From: Tetradesmus obliquus
Lineage: Eukaryota > Chlorophyta > Chlorophyceae > Sphaeropleales > Scenedesmaceae
Direction of reading: 5' to 3'
NCBI GenBank assembly: GCA_030272155.1
Contig: CP126199.1
Span: 992,001 to 1,056,000, forward strand
DNA length: 64,000 bases
The translations under genes were made by a program, and so were the position numbers. The notes under the pieces were generated by a model. That model saw nothing but the letters and a program-made list of their open reading frames with translations. It was not told where the DNA came from and did not search any database. This document shows, piece after piece, positions 1 to 10,747 of this stretch. Numbering within the stretch: the stretch's first letter is position 1; each line of letters opens with the position of its first letter.

Positions 1-85
1 TCCTGACATCATCGCACATTTTGCACCCTTCCTGCACCCTTTCGAACCAAGCTGCACACTCCTTGCCTTCCTTTCCTCAATGATG

Positions 86-182
86 CGCGCAGTGAACCCG
101 CCCAACGAGCAGGAGGCCGCAGAGGCCGCAAAAGCAGCGCGGCTGCGCAAAGGGCAGCCGCTGCCGCTGGTGCAGCGCGTGG
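86..182 (+). repeat. AQR: Echo of AQR exon 353 start
   Basis: Diverged copy of the acceptor and first ~85 bases of the exon beginning at 353, including [20 protein letters not shown]. It diverges from the exon just after GTGCAGCGCGTGGG and lacks the rest of it. The pyrimidine-rich flank upstream is copied too, so the unit spans the intron end plus the exon start, about 265 bp apart. Confidence 0.85.
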
Positions 183-352
183 GTCCGCGCCGCTGCCATA
201 CAGCACTGATCATCCGCCCTCATGTTTGGCTGTGCTCCCCGCAGGCAAGCCGGCTGCTTACGAGCCCCATCCCTATCGTAATCGTGTATCTTGCTCCCTT
301 TATCAACACATCTGCACACCCCTTGTCTACCTTGTCTTATTCTTGCCTGCAG

Positions 353-3300
353 CGAACCCGCCCAATGAGCAGGAGGCCGCAGAGGCTGCGAAAGCAGCGC
401 GGCTGCGCAAAGGGCAGCCGCTGCCGCTGGTGCAGCGCGTGGGGCTTCTGGCGGTGCGTGGCGCTGAGGTGGTGGAGGTGCGGGACGAGGAGGGCGGCCT
501 GATGAATGACTTCACGGGCAGGGTGCGGCTGGACGAGCGCAAGCCACCCAAAGGTAAGGCAAATGACGTGAGGCAGATAGATGTGAGCAAGTAGCAGGGG
601 GCCACAGCAGGCGCTGAGCAGCCATGGTACTGGTTCATGGTATGCAGGATCACCAACGGCAGGCTGTGTTACATGAATCTGCTAAGTTGCGCCCGCCAGT
701 CACACCACCTGGGGGGATTCCCTCATCAAATGCTCATGAAATGCAGACAGCTACAACGGCATGGCCTGACATTACGTGAACATGTATCATTGGAGTCTTC
801 GTGCGCACATATGTGGTGGCGCTGCACGCTGCTCGATACCAGCTGGACGTGAACGCGACTGCATGGCTGACACATGAACCTAATTTTCCTCACTGCCGCA
901 GGCTTTGCGCGCACGTATGTGGTGGCGCTGGATGCGGCTCAATACCAGCTGGACGTGAACGCGACTGCATCGGGTGATGCGCCGGACGTGTACCCGGCGC
1001 TCAATGTGGTCATGCGGCGAGATGCCAAGGAGAACAACTTCAAGGTGCGGCTGCAGGGCTGGGAAGCGGCGATGCGTGCACAAGCAGAATAACAGCGCTG
1101 TGTGTGTTGCGCGCTGGCATGAATGCGATTGGGGTCCGGTTTTGTGCCGCAGCGGCATATTGCAAAACAGCTGTTGTGCATGTCATGTACGCCTATTTCG
1201 CTGCCTCTAGCACGTCAAATAGTAAGTAGGTCTGCGGCCAATCCTGCTGCTGTTGAAACCTGCTGCATGCTCTGCCACACAACATGTTCAACACCAGGCT
1301 GTGCTGGAGTCCATCCGTGACAGCCCCAACAGACAGCTGGTCACCTTGTGCTGCTGCTGTTCTCCCAGCATCGCCGTGGCATTGTCCGCGTTAGCATGTA
1401 GTCAACGAGCTGTACATGCACGCCTCATTTTCGTCGCTGCATTACTCTTCCTTTTAATTTGGCATGATATGTGGCTAACCTTGCTGCTGCCAAACTGTCA
1501 TGCGGCTGCCAAACTGTCGCAGGCCGTGCTGGAGTCCATCCGTGACAGCCTCAACGAGCAGCTGGTCATCCCTGAGTGGCTGGTGGACATCTTCCTGGGA
1601 TACGGGGACGCGGGGGCGGCACACTACAGCGCAATGCCGGGGCTGCTGCGCACAGTGGACTTCAAGGTGGGAGACCGTGAGACTGTCGCCGAGATATTGT
1701 ACTTGAAAAAATATAATTATAATTGAGTTACTCAAGGGAACAAAAGGTAGATTTCAACAAGAACAGCTAAGTTTACTGCTCTTAACAGCTGTTGAGTCAT
1801 GGGTGCTCAACAGAGTGCAGGTGTAGTACAGTGCGCATGCGATGTTTTGTTGTTGGGCGGAGCTGCTCAATGATGGCTGGAAGCGGATGCGTGTGTACGT
1901 GCTAGGGACGGTAGACTATGGCAGTACGCAGCATCATTGGCATGCGCCTTTGTTGAGTTCTGGCAGCTGTGGCTAACCATGCTCTACAGGCCGGGCCTGG
2001 CGTGTTGTTGTCTGGCTGCTATTGTTTTGCAGCAGCTGATGGCTGACCAGCGTGTTCTCTTTGTCGCTGCTGTCATTCGCAGGACACCTTCCTTGATGCG
2101 CAGCACCTGATCGACTGCTTTCCGCAATATGACGTCACATTCAGCAGCGGCAGCAGCAGCATCAGCACCGGCAGCGGCACATATGACGCAGCAACGCTGC
2201 CGCCGCCGCCTTACAAGGTCACTTTCCCCTCAGACCAGCAGCAGCTCAAGCCGGCACCGGGCAGCACCAAGCGCGGCGCAGACGCAAAAGCCACAACAGA
2301 TGTGGCAGCCGCCGCCGCGGCAGCAGATGGCAGCAGCAGCAGCAGTAGGCCGGTCCTGCTGGTGGAGCATTACAAGCCAATCAACATGGGGCCGTATCCG
2401 GAAGATAAGCCCAAGGGCAATGATGTGAGGTTCACATCGGTTCAGGTTGAGGCGGTGGCTGCGGGTGTGCAGCCTGGGCTGACGATGGTGGTGGGGCCGC
2501 CCGGCACTGGCAAGACAGACACAGCAGTACAGATCCTGCAGGTGAGAACCGCTTGTCCAGGTTATTTTGTTTTGCATGCAACCTTCCGTCAGGGTTAGGA
2601 TTTTAGGGTTTAGACTTAGTATTCCGACAGGGCGCATGCGGTGGTTCTGAAACAGGGCAGTAGTGAAAGCACCACCGCATGCGCCCTGTCATCGCATGCA
2701 CCTGCAGCCGCTCCTACTGCAGATTCTCTACATGGCAGATCTTCAGCTGATCGGCTGTCCTTAGTTGCTGCACCTCCTGTTCTGTGCTACGCGTTTCCTC
2801 TGTGGTTGCTAGGCTCAGCAGACCAGCTTTTGCAGCCTCGCCGTGCGTCGACACATTGTGGCTCCTGCCACGCGCGCCACACAGGCAGGGCCGCAACATT
2901 GCATGTACAGGCTCCCCTTACGCTTCTGCGCTGCTTTTCCGCCCGCCTTGCTTTATTTGTGCTGCAGGTGCTGTACCACAACTGCCCGGGGCAGCGCACG
3001 CTGCTCATCACGCACAGCAACCAAGCGCTGAACGATCTGTTCGAAAAGATGGTGGCGCGGGACATCCCCGCGCGCTACCTGCTGCGCTTGGGCATGGGCG
3101 AGCGGGACTTGAACGTTGATGATGACTTCTCGCGGGCGGGGCGCGTGAACAACATGCTTGCACGGCGCCTGACGCTGCTCGCAGAGGTGCGGATTGAGCA
3201 GCTTGCTGTGGTCTCTTTTGCTGTTGTGCGGCTTCTGGGTTGTGTCTTGGTATTGTGCTGCATTTCAGTCGTGGATGCTTTGAAGTGCAGGGTGCAACAG

Positions 3301-5880
3301 CATGCACATGTGTGGTGGTGAGTGCTGTGTGTATGGTCAGCAACATGGGCGATCAGGACTTGGATGTTGATGATGACTTTCGCTGGCAAGGCGCGTGAAC
3401 AACATGCTTGCGCGGCGCCTGACGCTGCTCGCGGAGGGAGGGATGAGCAGCTGTTTGTGGTTCTGTTACTTATGTTGTCATTCTTCTGCATCGGATGGAG
3501 GCACGTGCTGGCTATGGTATTCTGGTTCTGGGCTATGCATTGCTGTGGTGTGCCTATGCGCAACAAACGCTGCAGCATGCAGCAGTCCTGCCGTGCCTGC
3601 GATACGACCTGCAATGCTCTGTACAAGCCCTGTGCCCTGCGTTGCTGCCCTGCTGCCCTGCCTGGCTGGCGCCGTTGCTGCCATCGTTTCCCGCTTGCAC
3701 AGGTTGAGAAGCTGTCCAACCTGCTGGGGGTGCCACATGCTGAGTACACCTGCGAGACAGCCGGCTACTTTTGGCTGCTGCATGTGTTGAGCAGGTGCGC
3801 ATGGATTTGGTAGCAGCCAGGACTGCGGCTTGCATGATGCAGCAGCAGCAGGAGCGTTGTTAACACAGCGGAAGGGCAATGCTTGTACTGGTGACACCTA
3901 TCTTCATCTTATCCTTTAGGCGTTGTCATTGAAAGCAATGCTATTCGTGAACAGCCTATTGCGTTGCTGTATGGGGCCTGCGTTGTTTGCTACACCTTTG
4001 AGCACTTGTCGTCTTCAGCTGCTCTCCATGTGCTGCTCTGTCTTGTACTTCTTCACCAAGCACCGCATCAACCCTGGACTGAACATCTTGTACTTGACTG
4101 CCTCGTGTGTACGGCTGTTCTGCCGAAACCACCAAAATGAATCAATTGTGCAGGTGGGAGAAGTTCACTGCGGCTGTATCGTCACAGCAGCACAAGGGCG
4201 TGGCCGCGTCAGTGGGGGAGCTGTTCCCCTTCAAGGAGTTCTTTGCTGATGCGCCGCAGCCGCTGTTCAAGGGCAGCAGCTACGAGGAGGTGGGTCAACG
4301 GGCGTTTGACTGGATGTGTTATTTCTTGTGATGTTGTTTTGAATTCAAATGGTGCGCAAGCGAGCAATGGTGGTTGTTGGTATGGTCCGGAATCCTGCAG
4401 GACGGGCGTTGTACATGTCGCGCTGTCTGTTATTCGACCCTTGCAGGACATGGAGGCGGCGCAGGGCTGCTTCAGGCACCTACGGCTGCTGTCCGCCACC
4501 TGGGCTCATCTTCTCTGTGTCTGCCGCACGTTTGTGTCTCTTCCCCTTTCCGTTTCCCTTGCAGGACATGGAGGTGGCTCAGGGCTGCTTCAGGCACCTG
4601 CGGCTGCTGTTCCAGGAGCTGGAGGAGACGCGGCCTTTTGAGCTGCTCAAGGGCCAGGTGGGGGCCGGCTGAGACGCTGTTTGCAGTACTTTCAGATCAC
4701 ATGCGCTGAAGCAAGGGGGGGCACTTTCTCCACTGACAGCATCATCATCCCTTTTTAGCTGGCAACTTTAGAACATCTTATATACTATACAATTAAAATT
4801 ACTGCAAGTTTTCACAGGGGTTCTGAGGTGGTTTTGGGGTGGGGGGGGGGGGGGGGTGTCTGGGGCCCCACTAACTTTCCTGTCTTGGGCGTCCGAACTT
4901 TTTTGCCAGGAGCCCGATGAAGGCAAGAGTGGGCTCATATGAAAGCTTAGGTCATGTACTGTTTGTTGCACACGTTTTAGTATCCTGGCCATAAATACCA
5001 GAGGATAACAAGGTGGCAGACAGACGCCGAGACGCGCCCGGGGAGGCGGCAGTAACAGTACAGCAGATACATCAGATCGTTTGTGTGATGTTGCAATCAC
5101 GCCAAAGCACGGCTTTTAGGGTCCAGAAATGATATAATAGCTATTAAATAACATATATGTACTTCTGGGGCCTGACAGCGCACACTTCCGCAGTAGGGGG
5201 TGGGTGGGAGTCTAGGGCCCGTCAAGGTTTTTATGATGATGTCCTACACTTTCTTGCGTGCCTCCCCCCCCCCCCCCCCCCCCCGGCTGAAGTGAAAAGA
5301 ATGCGATTGTGGCCACGTGTGCCTGCTGAGTATGCTCTGTGCAACTGGCAAGGTTTTGGCAGCAGCCGCTCACCTTAGGTCAGTCAATCAACCACCCCAA
5401 CACTGATTCCGGTATACCTCTGCTAGGCACGCTATGCTGTTATGTGGCAACACGTGTGAGCTACCTGTGCAACAACTGAACCACGTGCCTACACTGACAC
5501 TGCGCAATGTGCTGTGCACCATATGCTGCTGCAGGCCGACCGCGTGAGCTACCTGTGCAACAAGCAAGCCAAGGTGGTTGCCATGACCTGCACGCATGCA
5601 GCGCTGAAGCGCCGTGAGTTCCTGAACCTGGGGCTCAAGTATGACAACATCGTCATGGAGGAGGCGGGCCAGGTGGGGTTTTGGAGGAGGTGTTTGACCA
5701 AGGGTTTGACCAGTAGTTTGACCAAGTAGTTTGACCAATGGGTTTGACTGGAGCTCTGTTGGTTCAGTTGGTAGTTTCTGTTGGTTGCATGTCATGCAGG
5801 CATGATGCAGCTGGGCTCACCAAATGCAACAAACCTACACAATAGCTTGCACCGCAATATGGCTGCTGCTGCTACTGACA

Positions 5881-5914
<34 letters not shown>

Positions 5915-6515
5915 GCCAGGTGCTGGAGGTGGAGACGTTCATCCCCATGGTGCTGCAGCGCCAGGAGGATGGCGTGGCTCGCCTGAAGCGCGTCATCCTC
6001 ATCGGTATGTCACAAGGCTGCCACAAACTGTTACAAACGCTTTTCGTAACACCATTGAATTGCTCGCTACGGGCGTGTAGCTTTCTCATCCTCGGCACAG
6101 CTGTTGCACCCACCGCAAGCCTTGCACTGAGCAACATGTCTTGCGCTGCCTGCTGCTGTTCCGCAGGTGACCACCACCAGCTGCCTCCTGTGGTGCAGAA
6201 CATGGCCTTCCAGAAGTACAGTCGGCTGGACCAGTCGCTGTTTGCACGCTTTATACGCCTGGGCACGCCCTACGTGGAGCTCAATGCACAGGTGGGGGAC
6301 TGCATTTATCTGCGCAGCTGTCTGGCTTTGAACACTGGATCATATGCCCAGGCGGGCAGGGAGGCTCCAGGTGGCATTAGCTTTAGCATCAGCGCAGCTG
6401 TGTAGGCGAGCAAGTCCACAGCTGTTTGAGCTGCGGCGCGTACAAAAGTGCTGCTGCTGTCAGGGGCTACACTGTCTGCTGCTCAGGTGTCTGCAGTGAC
6501 ATCAACATGACACCG

Positions 6516-6569
<54 letters not shown>

Positions 6570-9500
6570 GCCGTGCGCGCCCCAGCATCGCTGCGCTGTA
6601 CAACTGGAGGTATGGCGGGCTCAAAGACCTGCCCGCAGTCACACAGGTGAGAAAAAACTGCTTGCATTGCCCACTGCAGCGCAGTGAGATACCATGTAAC
6701 TCCTGGCAGTCAAGAACCCCAGTGCATGTGGTTCTCAGAACAGCAGGACCCTGCCAATACACAGCTGCTGGTGTTCATGCTGTACAGCAGTGACCCAGCA
6801 GCTCTTTGCAAGCGCTCCCTGGCTCTTCGCTTGTCCGCAGCCGCACTTTGCACAGTAGTAGCACGCACCTGATGTTTGATGTGGCCTCACCCCTTTCCTG
6901 CAAAACCTCTGTTTAAAACCTCAATTGTGCCAAACCTCCATGCTAAACCCCAACCCTTGTGTGCGCAGAACCCTGCCTTCCTGGCGGCAAACCCCGGGTT
7001 TGGCTTTGACTTCCAGCTGGTCAACGTGCCTGACTACAACGGCAAAGGGGAGAGCGAGCCGGCGCCCTACTACTACCAGAATCTGGGAGAAGCAGAGTAC
7101 ATCGTGGCAGTGTACAGGTGGGTTTGTGGTGTAGGTTTTACTTGTTTCTGGCAGGGCTGATTCTCCTCACTACTACCAGAACCTGGGGGAGGCGGAGTAC
7201 GTCGTTGTTGTGTGCAGGTGGGTGCACCATTGGCGTGCTCTGTTCTCTTGTTGTCTGCTGTTTTGTCGGCTGCTCTCTTTCAGCTTCAGCTTGCAAGACA
7301 GCTGTGCAGCGCCAGGCGATTTATGTGTCAAACGCTGCGAGCGGAGTAGCTTTTAACAGTTGTTGTCACGGTGCCTACCTACAAAGCCATGATTTACGCG
7401 CCGTTGATACTTAAAGTGCAAGGCAGCGAGCAGCGGCGCCACCACCAGACGTTTGTGGAGCTCCTTACGCGTGCCAAAACTTGACCTGGCATGCCAATCA
7501 CAAACACCATCTTCCGCTGCTGCTGCTGTCCACTCTCCCGAAATCTGTGCAGCTTCATGCGCCTGCTGGGCTACCCCGCCGGCAAGATCAGCATACATCT
7601 TACAAACATTTGGCGCTGCTGCTGCTGCTGCTTCTGCTGCTGTTTTTCAACTTGAATCACGTGCAGTTTCATGCGCCTGCTGGGCTACCCTGCGTCCAAG
7701 ATCAGCATCCTCACCACCTACAACGGCCAGAAGGACCTGCTGAGGGACGTGGTGGAGGCGCGCTGCGCAAACCACCCGCTCATCGGGCGGCCACACAAGG
7801 TGTGTTGCGGTGCCTGCAGGCTGCTTTGATTGTGTGCTCGTATGGCATGTGGGTGTGAATTGTGTTCTGGTGTGCAGCAGTGGTTGCACTTTGTCGGAGG
7901 GACGTGCGGTGGAGGCGCGCTGCGCACAGCATTCGCTCATCGTGCGGCCACACAAGGTATGATCTGTTGCATGGTTGCATCTGCATGGTACCCTCTCGCC
8001 ATACTGCCCCTTGCAAATCAACACCGTGGACAAGTAGCAGGGCCACAAGCCTGCAACTATGCATGCATGCCAACATGCGCAATCTACAAGTGATCACATT
8101 ATATAACAGGTTTTGAAGAAGTCTTTGAGCATTGTACCTCAACCTGTGCACACGTGGCTTCCGTTTAAACTGCCGCATATTACTACTGTGGACAAGTACT
8201 AGGGCCAGCAGAATGACTACGTGCTGCTGCCGCTGCAAATGCAACACCGACATGCGCATGTCGTTTGCCAAAACAGTCAAACACATGTGTGTACCTGCCC
8301 GCTACAGATCACTTCTGTGGAGAAGTACCAGGGCCAGCAGAACGACTACGTGCTGCCGTCTTTGCAAATTCAACACCAACATGCGCATGTATCACAAAAC
8401 AATCACGCATCCTGTGTACACCTGCCGCAGATCACGACTGTGGACAAGTACCAGGGCCAGCAGAACGACTACGTGCTGCTGTCGCTGGTGCGCAGCCGCA
8501 TCGTGGGCCACCTGCGAGACGTGCGGCGGCTGGTGGTGGCGCTGTCGCGTGCGCGGCTCGGGCTGTACGTGTTTGGGCGGCAGGAGCTGTTCGCAAACTG
8601 CTTTGAGCTGGCGCCTGCCTTTAGCAAGCTGCTGGAGCGACCCACACAGGTGGGTTCGGGTTATGCGAGCTGTGCTGACGCCAATACGGACGCTGTTATA
8701 GATGGACGCTGTTATAGATGGACGCTGTTATATGGGTCAGGTACAACCATTGCTGGTGTGTGTTGTGATGCTTGGGTTGCTGTTGTTTGTCAAGCTGCTG
8801 GAGCGGCCCACACAGGTAAGGCTGGCTGATGCGAGCTGTGCTGTCACGCGCTGTATCTCGTGTTGGGTGCACTGTCGCTGGTTTGTGTTGTGCTGCTTTG
8901 GTTGCTGGCATACAGCAAGCTGCTGGAGCGGCCCACACATTCTCATCTCATCTCATCACATCGCTGCTGCTGTGCTTGCAGCTGGCGCTGGTCAAGGGCG
9001 AGGCGTATGCCTCCTGCAAGCAGGCCCTCACAGACACGGCCCCACTGCAGCTGACTCATCACACATAACTCATCATTTGCTCGTTTCATTGCATTGCTGC
9101 GGCTGTGCTTGCAATCGCAGCTGGCGCTGGTCAAGGGCGAGGCCGCGCCTCCTGGTTGCAGCGTGAGACACCTGGTCAATGCTGACTGATCATGATTCTG
9201 ATCTCACCTCTCTGCTGCTGTCTTTGTTTGACCAGCTGGCGCTGGTCAGGGGCAAGGCCTATGCCTCCTGCACGCGGGCCCTCACAGACAAAACCCCGCT
9301 GCAGCTGACTTATGCATCACATCTGACTCATCATTTGCTCATTATGTGGCATTGCTGTTGTGCTTGCAACCGCAGCTGGCGCTGGTCAAGGGCGAGGCGT
9401 ATGCCTCCTGCAAGCGAGCCCTCACAGACAAGGCGCCCCTGCAGCTCATCGGCTCCCCGCAGGAGATGATGAGCCTCGTGGCAGCAGTCAGCAAGGAGCA

Positions 9501-9768
9501 GGCGGCAGCAGCAGCAGCGGCAGCAGTGCCGCCGCCGAGGCCGCCGCCGGGCACTCCGCCAGCAGCAGCAGCGGTGCCGGCGCCGCGGCCGCCGCCCGGT
9601 GCGCCAGCACCAGCAGCAGCAGCAGAGGGAGAGGATGTTGCTGCTGTGGCGGATGGGCAGGACGGTGCGGCAGCAGCAGCAGCAGGTGGGGCAGCGGAAG
9701 CGCCTGGGGATGCGGAGATGACAGATGCTGCTCCTGCAGCTGGCGATGCAGAGGCAAGCAAGCAGTGA
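353..9768 (+). CDS. AQR: Aquarius-type intron-binding spliceosomal RNA helicase (5' end outside window)
   Basis: SF1 helicase of the Upf1/Aquarius type, which binds the intron upstream of the branch site in the spliceosome. About 934 C-terminal residues are visible; the N-terminal half lies to the left. Exons: 353-553, 902-1044, 1523-1666, 2083-2541, 2968-3186, 3703-3794, 4154-4289, 4565-4657, 5535-5672, 5920-6004, 6167-6291, 6569-6646, 6969-7117, 7667-7799, 8431-8649, 9376-9768; all phases match. Motifs: Walker A GPPGTGKT (2494-2517), THSNQALN, motif II MEEAGQ (5655-5672), GDHHQLPP across the 6004/6167 junction, [17 protein letters not shown] and [10 protein letters not shown]. The order matches animal AQR throughout, including GCFRHLRLL and [11 protein letters not shown]. 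The C-terminal tail is Ala/Pro-rich low complexity. Introns hold many partial copies of adjacent exon edges (listed separately). Some echoes, such as the acceptor at 7551, could be used alternatively. Confidence 0.95.
797..864 (+). repeat. AQR: Echo of AQR exon 902 start
   Basis: Copy of the first ~70 bases of the exon at 902 ([18 protein letters not shown]), running into unrelated intron sequence. It lies about 105 bp upstream of the true exon. Confidence 0.8.
1293..1347 (+). repeat. AQR: Echo of AQR exon 1523 start
   Basis: Copy of the start of the exon at 1523 ([13 protein letters not shown]), about 225 bp upstream. The AG before it is preserved. Confidence 0.8.
3340..3440 (+). repeat. 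AQR: Echo of AQR exon 2968-3186 end
   Basis: Copy of the last ~90 bases of the preceding exon (around [23 protein letters not shown]) placed downstream in the intron. It carries small indels, so it is not in one open frame. Confidence 0.8.
4440..4492 (+). repeat. AQR: Echo of AQR exon 4565 start
   Basis: Copy of acceptor TTGCAG plus [15 protein letters not shown], 120 bp upstream of the real exon. It stays in frame and keeps its AG, so alternative acceptor use is conceivable. Confidence 0.8.
4787..5380. other. Intronic insert with G and C homopolymers
   Basis: The AQR intron 4658-5534 is unusually long and partly AT-rich. It holds a G run (about 4840-4858) and a C run (about 5263-5284) flanked by GGGGCC / GGGCCC, suggesting imperfect inverted symmetry around AT-rich DNA. 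No coding motif is seen. It may be a small unclassified element. Confidence 0.4.
5449..5475 (+). repeat. AQR: Short echo of AQR exon 5535 start
   Basis: About 25 bases matching the RVSYLCNN region of the exon at 5535, some 90 bp upstream. Confidence 0.6.
7167..7224 (+). repeat. AQR: Echo of AQR exon 6969-7117 end with donor
   Basis: Copy of the exon's 3' end ([12 protein letters not shown]) followed by the same CAG|GTGGGT donor, in the intron about 95 bp downstream of the genuine donor. Confidence 0.8.
7546..7595 (+). repeat. AQR: Echo of AQR exon 7667 start
   Basis: Copy of the acceptor GTGCAG and [13 protein letters not shown] about 116 bp upstream of the true exon. The AG and reading frame survive over this short stretch. 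Confidence 0.8.
7898..7960 (+). repeat. AQR: Echo of AQR exon 7667-7799 end with donor
   Basis: Copy of the exon end around VEARCA.H.LI.RPHK followed by GTATGA, about 155 bp downstream of the genuine donor. Exon 7667-7799 therefore has an echo on each side. Confidence 0.8.
8010..8365 (+). repeat. AQR: Three tandem echoes of the AQR motif-V exon start
   Basis: Copies at 8010-8050, 8171-8236 and 8295-8365 of the acceptor and start of exon 8431 ([17 protein letters not shown]). The two nearer copies also share about 60 bp of intron. Similarity rises toward the real exon; the two farther copies carry a stop in place of part of the YQGQ motif. Confidence 0.9.
8790..8938 (+). repeat. AQR: Two echoes of AQR exon 8431-8649 end
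   Basis: 8790-8820 repeats KLLERPTQ plus a GTAAGG donor. 8916-8938 repeats the same codons but has lost the donor. Confidence 0.8.
8975..9307 (+). repeat. AQR: Three echoes of the AQR last-exon start
   Basis: Copies at about 8975-9054, 9115-9146 and 9233-9307 of the acceptor and first ~70 bases of exon 9376 ([20 protein letters not shown]). Spacing is about 115-145 bp. Several keep a CAG acceptor and an open frame for more than 20 codons. Confidence 0.9.
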
Positions 9769-10747
9769 AGAGCAGCCTAGTTGAGTGAGCTGCATTTTGA
9801 GTGCTCGGGTTGCGGAGCAGCTGTGCAGAGATCAGGAGGAGGGGGTTGCATGGTGTGTTTATGCGGCGGCTGTGCATCTGCTGAGCATATGCTTTGGGAC
9901 GTTGTTGTGGGACTGTTACGGGAAGCTCATGGTGCAATTACGGCCATGGTTGCTTACAGGTATTGGGCCACACACAGTGTGCGTGTGGCTTTGGGAGATG
10001 TTGCAGCAGGATCTGCCACTGACCCTGACGCAAGTTTGTCAGCAGTTGCAAGTTCTTGGCAGCTCAGTTCAGCTGCTGCATTCAAGAGCGCATTGAGGGG
10101 CACGGCGGACTGGTTGGCAGGAAGCTTGGTGAGCTTTTGCTGCAACCTATGTATGAATCTATACATTCAATTGGCTACCGCGGGGCCATTGGTTAAGCAT
10201 GCGCTGGCGCGCTATTGAGGCAGCAGCTTTGAAGTGCGTGTTCATCACAAGTGACCTCGATTTGCTGTTGGTAACACTTTCAACTAGACACTCAGTGCAT
10301 ATTCGTGGCTCACTGGTGAGGTTGTGATGGCTGCAAGGCAGGATCGAGTGTTGAGCTTGTAAGCAGGATACACCACCCTTCAGTCCATTGGTGTCATTGG
10401 TTGCTGTGCTTGTGCACCTTTGCAGGATTGATCAGGGGCCGCCATTGCCGCTTGTTCATCGTCGGCAGCGGCAAATTACTACCCCATTCCTAATATTAAT
10501 CTTGTGTGAATGGGTAGCCGTGGAAAGGTGGCACTGCAAGCCCCAAAACCATTTGTGACACAAACTGGCCACATGACAAACCCTAATGCTAAAATGGCGA
10601 GCCGGGTATTGCTTGAACACCACAATCTGTCGTACTTAACATTAGTTCAACCGTTTGTACACTGACGCACATCTCATCGCCGGGTGACAGCACTTAATTT
10701 AGCTCGATGGCTATCGCTGCAGCAGCAGTCCATGTCCCGTTGCAGCC
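9769..10747. other. AQR 3' UTR and intergenic DNA
   Basis: No gene recognised. It includes the probable AQR 3' UTR to about 10380 and, beyond that, the promoter side of the next gene. Short open frames are mutually incompatible and show no known motif. Confidence 0.5.
10358..10362 (+). terminator. AQR: Possible TGTAA polyadenylation signal (AQR)
   Basis: TGTAA is the usual green-algal polyadenylation signal. This one lies about 590 nt after the AQR stop; no closer one was noticed. Confidence 0.4.
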
